A stretch of DNA of 13,534 nucleotides, from contig NWUY0300034717.1 in assembly GCA_004151065.3 (NCBI GenBank), positions 19,426 to 32,959 on the forward strand, given 5' to 3'. The position numbers and the translations under genes are program-made. The notes under the pieces are model-generated. The model did no database searches, was not told the DNA's origin, and saw only the letters and a list, made by a program, of their open reading frames with translations. The DNA is from Larix sibirica (taxonomy: Eukaryota > Streptophyta > Pinopsida > Pinales > Pinaceae). This document shows positions 8,112 to 13,534 of the stretch, piece by piece. Positions within the stretch are counted from its first letter, which is position 1, and every line of letters starts with the position of its first letter.

Positions 8112-8814
8112 GTAGATGAAGTAATGACTGAATTTTTGTTTGCTAATAGGATATTGTCAAATGCCACCCATTTTCCTCTCTAGAAAGAGATGATTGATAC
8201 AATCATTGTTGTTGGCCCATCATTTCAATTCCCTAGTTACAATAAAATGAGAACATTCTTAGACAAGGGGGTATCTGAGATGCAAGGGTTGATGGAAGGA
8301 TTTAGAAAAGCATTGGTTGTCTTTGGGTGTTCAACCGTCATGGATGGTTGGATAAATATTCAACAAACATATTTGTTTAACATCATTGTCACCTCTCCAA
8401 GTGGGCCCTATTTCTTGAGGGAAATACATTTTAATAGAAAGATGAATGATGCAACTTTCTAGTTTGAGGTATTGAAGGATGCAACCAAAGAGATTGGTTG
8501 TAGAAATGTAGTTCAAGTTATCATAGACGTTGCACCAATTTGTAGGTTTGTGGGGTTGATGGTTCAAAGTAGGTATAAGCATCTACTTTGAACCCTTTGA
8601 ACCCTTTGTCTGAATGCTTTAAATAATGCACTCAAAGACATCAAAATTTTTTCTTGGATCACCTGCACTATTTTGGATGCACGAGAGGCACACATGTTCA
8701 TTTGCAACCACCATGCCTCTCTAACAATTTATATGATTTATGAAAAACATGAGTTCTTGAAACTAGTGGATAGAAGGTATGCCACATACTTTATTCTTTT
8801 TGACCATATGCTAT
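8112..8814 (+). pseudogene. DUF659 / RNase H-like core of the hAT transposase
   Basis: The frame reads DEVMTEFLFANRIL, then a stop at 8181, MIDTIIVVGPSFQFPSYNKM, later VVFGCSTVMDGW and TSPSGPYFL, a stop at 8460, then NVVQVIIDVAP. The pattern 'GCSxxxDGW', 'SPxGxxFL' and 'NVVQVxxD' is diagnostic of DUF659 hAT proteins. The segment LNALNNALKDI and FICNHH-LKLVDRRYATYFIL continues the family pattern to a TAG at 8814. The Asp in DGW and the Asp in VIID match the first two catalytic acids of hAT enzymes by position; the Asn that usually follows the second is Val. The expected WTPC stretch is replaced by a duplicated segment with two TGA stops. Confidence 0.88.
8561..8594. repeat. Perfect 12-bp inverted repeat within the transposase remnant
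   Basis: GGTTCAAAGTAG (8561-8572) and CTACTTTGAACC (8583-8594) are exact reverse complements with a 10-nt spacer. The right arm runs into a 9-bp tandem duplication (TTTGAACCC at 8587-8604). The hairpin sits exactly where the family has its conserved FWTPC stretch, so it is probably a product of mutation and not an original regulatory site. Confidence 0.9.
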
Positions 8815-9440
8815 AGGTTAAACATTCCTTATAGGTCACTACTATTAGTTTTGAGTGGTATACATAGGGGTGAATCCAAAATAGACCAAGGAAAGAAGGT
8901 GAGACATATGTTGTGGAATTATGATTGGTGGGTTGATGTGCAATACAATGTCTCTTTCACCTCTTTGATAATGGAGCTAATCAAGTATGCAAATTTAGAT
9001 TCCCCTAGTTGTGGGGAAATATATGAGTCAATTGAAAACATGATTGAAAATATCAATTATCAAGTCCATCGCCTATCACAAGAATTCTTCTTTGGGCTTA
9101 TTTAAATAATTCCAAAAGTTGTTATAAAAGAGCTGGAAAAGGTTGAACACATAGATTCTTCATATTGTTGCTTATGCACATAATCCAAAGTGGTATGTGG
9201 AGAGGGAAGGAAAAGTTGAATCAATAGATGACCTGAGGTGAAACAAGGATTTATTGACATCATCAAGAAATAAACCATAATTTGAGAACAATTTCGTGAT
9301 TTTTCATTGTAGCTCATTGAGTGCCACTTTCTCTAAAGATGCAAAGGAAGATTTGTTGGGTATGGAAAAAAGAAGTTACAGTGGATGATGGGGTATGTAT
9401 GGGGACATCACTCTAGAGACCCACACTCTTGCTATATTAG

Positions 9441-9797
9441 GTTGCTAGTTCCTCAGTTGCAGAAAGGAACTAGTCACACAGTTTGATCCAGTCTATTAAA
9501 GGGAATACTAAGCTTACCTCTAAGAAAGCAGACAAACTAGTTTATGTGCATAGTAGTCTTTTCCTTCTTACAAGAAAGGCATCAAATTATTTATAGAGAC
9601 CAAAATCATGATGAGATGTAGATCTTGAGGATGCTTCCAAAATTGATGATCGTGATGAGGATGATTCATCTCTCCATGTAGGATTGGTTAATGTACCATT
9701 AGATGATATTGAATTGTAGGTGTAGGGCATTAAAGATGACGAGAGAGAAGAAAGTGAGGCTTAGGAATTTCTAGATAGATTTAATATAGAAGATTAA
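9441..9797 (+). pseudogene. C-terminal hAT dimerisation block of the transposase
   Basis: In frame 0 this reads VASSSVAERN, TAG (9471), SHSLIQSIKGN, then LTSKKADKLVYVHSSL and LLTRKASNY, then an acidic tail rich in Asp/Glu ending FNIED-stop. 'SSxAERNWS...HS' followed by 'L...A.DLVYVHSNLRLLSR' is the hallmark of the hAT C-terminal domain; its Glu is commonly assigned as the third catalytic acid. The Trp of ERNWS is replaced by the TAG. A further TGA at 9612 replaces the Trp of the common WDVD motif. Confidence 0.9.
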
Positions 9798-9799
9798 AA

Positions 9800-10310
9800 T
9801 TTACGAGTAGCTTCATCTTTCATTCTAATATGGACATTGAGTAAGTGATTCCTTTTTTTGTCACTTTAAGGCATTTTGTTATTTAAGACCCGTACTATAT
9901 ATTATTTCGTGTATTTTTCTTTGAACTATCATCCATGCTTTTCCTAACTCGTCATTTTGGATATATAATCTATTTGTCATCTTTTCTGACCTCTTGATTC
10001 TTAACCCTTTTCTATTATAGATATATATGTGATTGTTTTCAACTTTATGTTTCTCAGTTCTCAATTTCAACTTTCTGTTTATGTGAAATTCCGAGTTCTT
10101 TCAACTCCGACTTTAAAGGTCTTAGTTCGATAACAATTAAGATAGATGATGCTCAATTTATAAATTTAAATTTTACTTACTATTTTGAAATGATTCATGT
10201 ATACATTGTTGTAATTTTTCTTTATTTGAAATTTAGTTATTATCATTTTTCTTTGCTAGATTTTGTAATGCGTTCTCAAATTTTCAAGCTTTATCATTAC
10301 ATTTTTTTTG
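9800..10310. other. AT-rich stretch without genes
   Basis: T-rich sequence follows the transposase stop. It could include the 3' untranslated part and end of the hAT element, but I could not find a terminal inverted repeat. The minus-strand opening at 9879-10070 is rich in Lys, Arg, Ile and Asn and looks compositional. Confidence 0.5.
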
Positions 10311-10311
10311 A

Positions 10312-10593
10312 ACATTCATCATTTACCATGGATGGACAAAATGTTCAAGGCCAATCCGAAGGAAATCAAAATTCAATGTTGAGGTTCATGATCCACTACT
10401 CAATGATGGACCAAAGCATACAAATAATGGATGTGGAATATTTGTGGCCACCTTTTTAGAGGAAACTGCCAAAGAGCATATCGTCATCTATTGGGAAACT
10501 CAAGTTATGGTGTTAAGTGATGCCTCTATCCAAGTCAACGGAGAGATAGAATTTCTCAAGCTTATGAAGGTCGTAACTTTAGAATGTAATTAG
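10312..10593 (+). CDS. Unassigned open frame, probable gene or transposon fragment
   Basis: Frame 1 is open for 93 codons to a TAG at 10591-10593. The better part begins near 10378 and reads VEVHDPLLNDGPKHTN, later FVATFLEETAKEHIV and VNGEIEFLKLMKV. Composition is balanced and protein-like, unlike the neighbouring compositional frames. Directly upstream in frame 2, an ATG at 10328 starts MDGQNVQGQSEGNQNSM, which may join it through a frameshift near 10375. I do not recognise the family. It may be an exon fragment, a captured gene piece or part of a transposon. There is no conserved catalytic motif, no signal peptide and no membrane segment. Confidence 0.3.
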   Translation, partial: TFIIYHGWTKCSRPIRRKSKFNVEVHDPLLNDGPKHTNNGCGIFVATFLEETAKEHIVIYWETQVMVLSDASIQVNGEIEFLKLMKVVTLECN

Positions 10594-10662
10594 TAGTAGT
10601 TTTTAGTTTATGAATTTATAGTTTAGACTATGTAGTAACTTGTAAAAGTTTAAGACCTTGGG

Positions 10663-10780
10663 TATCATATCATCATTTGGGGGTCACTTATGAACATGAT
10701 ACAAGGATGGACTACACGAGGCACCTCTAAATGGGTAGGTATATGTGAGTAACCAAGTGCAAATATCATATACTACACTT
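10663..10780 (+). repeat. Dispersed repeat, copy 2 (partner at 1268-1384)
   Basis: It is collinear with the copy inside the LTR element, same orientation, with the core GGGTAGGTATATGTGAGTA followed by ACCAAGTG and ATATCATA. Flanking sequence (about 10600-10662 and after 10790) does not clearly match, so only a short fragment is shared. Confidence 0.7.
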
Positions 10781-10789
10781 ATGAAAAAA

Positions 10790-11580
10790 ATTATTTACTA
10801 GTATTGAAACCTTAACAAAAATAGAAAAATCATTTAAAAATTTAATCAAGGTAAGAAAATCCATATTTTTTTTGGTTTGAAGAATTCAACAAAATTTACT
10901 TTTCCACATAATCACAACTTCAAATTTGCATGCAGGTGGGAGTTCTATTCAAAGAAATTTTCCCTTTATTTATTTATATAAACCATAATGAAAAGCATGT
11001 TGAAAAAAGAGAGCACGACTTTAAAATAATGCTAATATAGAAGTGTGATAAGTGTTTTGAATACGTGTAATATATTTCTTCTTACATTCAATATACAATG
11101 ACAATATTAAAAAGAAATACATTTTTAGATTAGGGATATGATCACGAGTAATGCTATGGTATAGGAAAATGCATTATTGATTTATAACATCCTAATAGGG
11201 GTAAGTTAATATAATCAATTTTACTTGGTAGGAAATTATTATTAATTACATACTATGTTTAATATAGTTGTTGACTAAATTCTAAGGTTTACAATTTTTT
11301 ATTAATCCATTTAATATATACATCATTGAGAACTAACTCATGTAACACGCACATTACACCAAAACATGCATGAAAATGAGATGGAAAAGTTCCTTTTCAA
11401 TGCACGCTTTTCTATGAATTCTTAAATTCCTACTTAGGTTGTTTAACAACATATTTAATGCCTAAAAACATATCCAGGCCATAGGTTCTTGTTATCGAGT
11501 CAAGGGTTGGTAGTTATGTGAATTAGGGTCACTGGTGAGACACAAAATTACATCAATTTATGAGCTACTGAATCCCTAAC
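10790..11580. other. AT-rich stretch without genes
   Basis: No open frame, repeat pair or RNA signature was found. The sequence is dominated by A/T runs such as TTTATTTATTTATATAAA near 10967. Confidence 0.5.
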
Positions 11581-12180
11581 TTGCCCTCAAACTATCAACT
11601 CGGGGAATCATATACTTGTGAAGTGTTGTGCAAAGTTTATGCAACTTTCATGGGTAAAACTGCTATGAAATTAATTATGTATGGCTTTTCTTTAGAGAAT
11701 GGAAATTGCATGTGTTTTGCATGGGTCCTACCTCTAATAGGGGCTTTAGTGTTCTGTGGAAAAAATGATCGAAGCATAAAATGCCTTCTTGGTTCATTGG
11801 ATGTTGCTACAATATCCTATAACTATTTGAAACTTAAACTATGTTGTTGAAAGTAAATTGAAGTATTTAAAACTCAATGCTACATAAAATAAACTAATTA
11901 CTGAAGAGTAAATTCAATGTTGTGAAAATAAACCTAATGTATAGTGCGTTGAACAAAACAACAATTCCTCTTGCTAACTACATGTTCTTGGTATGCTTGC
12001 AAAAGATAATCACAACACAAAAATATTATAGCTATGGAATATAAAACAACAATACATTGGAATACAAATGTAAATGCAAAAACATGTAAAAAGGTACATT
12101 CACCAACAACCACCACCTCAAGGGAGAAGTACCTAAAAAGGTTTGGTAAATCCCTTCTTAAAGAACTTAAATGATCTCGG
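11581..12180. other. No supported gene; compositional openings only
   Basis: A + strand frame is open for 90 codons (11581-11850) but opens at TTG, and the peptide (Cys-, Leu- and Tyr-rich) resembles no family I know. The minus-strand frame at 11934-12191 is hydrophobic (Phe, Val, Ile, Leu-rich) with an ATG start. It also matches nothing recognised and is most likely antisense to A/C-rich repeat DNA. Confidence 0.4.
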
Positions 12181-12335
12181 AAGAAAATCAAAATTTTATT
12201 TTATTAGCGAACTTCAAAATTACAAACTCAAATTTACATCTCTTTAACCCTAATTTTATGAAAATCTAAAATCTATTACTATCTACCCTCCTCACTTAAG
12301 TTGTATATAAACATATTTATACTTTAAAAAAAACT
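12180..12335 (-). repeat. Possible minus-strand LTR fragment
   Basis: Read on the minus strand, a TATA-like AGTATAAATATG (near 12327-12316) is followed about 100 nt later by CTAATAAAATAAAATTTT (near 12208-12191), which contains AATAAA. A promoter motif followed by a polyadenylation motif at this distance is the layout of an LTR R-U5 region. The host DNA is A/T-rich, no second copy exists in the window, and no primer-binding site follows, so support is weak. Confidence 0.2.
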
Positions 12336-12391
12336 TAGATTCTTGCTCCACAGTAACAATCTTACTCCTTGAATCACTAACTTCCCCTTCA

Positions 12392-12791
12392 TTAGTTATG
12401 GTGGCTTATTGAGGAACTTGATTCTAGGCTACATGATCCTTCTTTGCTACAAGAACATATGGTTTGAAGGACTCTTTCACTCTTCCTCTTGGTTAATTGC
12501 TTTGATGGGATGGATGTTGTGGAGTGCACGACCACACCCCATATTCTTAGGTTGGAGGGGTATAACATATGCACTTTTGTAGCTAGAAAATCTTTCATGT
12601 CCATAATTGTTCATTATGTTTCCATAAATAAGATGTTGTTTCTGCAATGCTCAATAACTAATCCCAATGTCGGGGCATTAAAACAATTATTAGTCATGGT
12701 CGTCACCCTTAATCAACTGTCCATCCCTTCAATTGTAGTCCTTTACTTTAACATCAATGGTGGTGGGTTGGCATGTAGGTCGACGAATTGA
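12392..12791. other. Overlapping open frames on both strands, not recognised
   Basis: A + strand frame (12489-12791, 100 codons) and a minus-strand frame (12392-12604, 70 codons) overlap. The minus frame ends in a Ser-rich tail and reads DFLATKVHMLYPSNLRIWGV; the plus frame reads VECTTTPHILRLEGYNICTF. Neither resembles a family I can name, and the overlap means at most one is real. They may be remnants of a transposon coding region. Confidence 0.2.
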
Positions 12792-12871
12792 TAAAGGTCT
12801 TTTATTGGATTGTTTAAGCTCCATGGTGCAAAGACCAATGAGAAATACAATCCCCAAGAAAATTATTTAAT

Positions 12872-13049
12872 GGTTGACCTTAGGAGGTTGACAAATTGGA
12901 TATGAAAATAGGCTATAAAATTGGGTAATAAATGGGTGGGTAGAGGTAAGGATTTAACGGTTGACCTAGGAACCGATACAGGGTGACAAATTGTTGATGA
13001 ACATAGGATATAAAATTGGGTAATAAATGGGTAGGTGGGTGGTGGGTGG
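12872..13049 (+). repeat. Local tandem duplication, 87-95 bp unit
   Basis: Copy 1 (12872-12958) and copy 2 (12959-13049) both contain GGTTGACC, GTGACAAATTG or TTGACAAATTG, ATGAA.ATAGG.TATAAAATTGGG and TAATAAATGGGTxGGT. The second copy has an 8-bp internal insertion and ends in a GGTGGGTGG run. The long shared block is TATAAAATTGGGTAATAAAT (12914 and 13009). Confidence 0.88.
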
Positions 13050-13248
13050 CGAATGGTTGTACCTTTGATAATGTTGATATAATAAACAATGCATGTAATT
13101 CAACAACATAAATATATATGAGAAGTATAGATATCTAACTGTGGTGAGTTGTGGAGTGTTCGATGCTTGATTTGATTTTGTGAGTTTCATAATATCTAGT
13201 TGTTCTCGTGGACACAATTTTGCAGCTTTGTTTTAAGTAGGAGTATTG

Positions 13249-13534
13249 TAAATTCTAAATATTGAAATTTGGTTAAGACAAAATTGAATATATATATATA
13301 ATATAAGTTTAAGACAAAATTGAAATATATATATATATTTAGTGAAAAATTTGTTAGTAAACTCGTTTTCAAGTTTTCAGTCTCTAGAGGTTATAATCTA
13401 AATATTGAAAATTGGTTTAAGACAAAATTCACATAAATATAATATGATATATATATATATATATAATTTTTTCCAGTGAAGAACTCACTAGCAAAATATT
13501 TTTCAAGTTCTCACTATCTTGCAGTCCCTCCATG
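13249..13534 (+). repeat. Tandem duplication, about 140-bp unit with AT microsatellites
   Basis: Unit A (13249-13390) and unit B (13391-13534, possibly continuing past the window) share CTAAATATTGAAA, GGTTTAAGACAAAATT, an (AT)n tract, AGTGAA.AA, TAGxAAA and TTTTCAAGTT in the same order. Unit A also has an internal partial copy of TAAGACAAAATTGAA (13274 and 13310). The AT tracts differ in length and position. Confidence 0.85.

Larger units (their letters stand above)
7742..9797 (+). pseudogene. hAT-superfamily transposase (DUF659 type), decayed pseudogene
   Basis: The three parts of a plant hAT transposase appear in order: an N-terminal BED finger remnant (7772-7900, frame 2), a DUF659/RNase H-like core (about 8112-8814, frame 0, continuing from about 8860 to 9105 in frame 1), and a C-terminal dimerisation block (9441-9797, frame 0). 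The two catalytic Asp positions of the core look retained (VMDGW; QVIID). Total span fits an intronless family protein of about 700 residues. It is broken by at least two frameshifts and stops at 8181, 8460, 8589, 8598, 8814, 9471, 9594, 9609, 9612, 9717, 9723 and 9762, among others. The end is marked by a TAA at 9795-9797. The true start is uncertain; an ATG at 7614 could be it, in another frame. Terminal inverted repeats and an 8-bp target duplication were not found. It cannot encode an active enzyme. Confidence 0.9.

Noticed and set aside
8331-8582. Minus-strand 83-codon frame
   Set aside because: It is a shadow of the DUF659 core on the opposite strand.
11581-11850. Plus-strand 90-codon frame as a gene
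   Set aside because: It opens at TTG, matches no family I can name, and has no supporting context such as a promoter or related copy.
13249-13534. CRISPR-like array
   Set aside because: The units are two long contiguous copies with AT microsatellites, with no short repeats separated by unique spacers.

Overview
The window looks like non-genic, repeat-derived nuclear DNA from a large-genome seed plant. A gymnosperm would fit, but the species cannot be fixed from the sequence. The evidence is low CpG, abundant AT tracts and microsatellites, a plant-type hAT (DUF659) transposase with many nonsense changes, and a pair of diverged long direct repeats that look like LTRs. I see no intact host gene, no rRNA or tRNA gene, no CRISPR array and no bacterial-style operon. 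Most short reading frames are chance openings in AT-rich or purine-rich DNA.

Layout. Positions 7-5777 hold an old LTR-retrotransposon-like element. A direct repeat of about 0.7 kb lies at each end (7-686 and 5043-5777), and a purine tract lies just before the right copy. The 4.4 kb interior has no recognisable gag, protease, reverse transcriptase or integrase, so the element is either non-autonomous (LARD-like) or eroded beyond recognition. The interior contains a CpG cluster, an AT-rich island with a 27-bp tandem duplication and a 16-bp palindrome, a T-arm/B-box-like hairpin, and a degenerate minisatellite of about 40 bp period (2700-3113).

Positions 5778-7600 are pyrimidine-rich and non-coding, with a strong small hairpin and a TATA-like motif. 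Positions 7742-9797 are a clear hAT-superfamily transposase pseudogene on the + strand. It has a BED zinc-finger remnant, a DUF659/RNase H-like core and a C-terminal hAT dimerisation block ending in a recognisable stop. It carries at least two frameshifts and more than ten stops, nearly all explained by C-to-T decay of CAG or TGG codons.

Positions 9800-13534 are AT-rich and accessory. They hold an unassigned 93-codon open frame (10312-10593), a second copy of a repeat also found inside the LTR element (10663-10780), a possible minus-strand LTR fragment (12180-12335) and two local tandem duplications at the right end. No genes work together here: the window records nested and adjacent transposon insertions followed by decay that looks methylation-driven. 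I found no convincing new biological system. The most informative signals are the LTR pair with its minisatellite and the mutational signature and templated palindrome inside the transposase.
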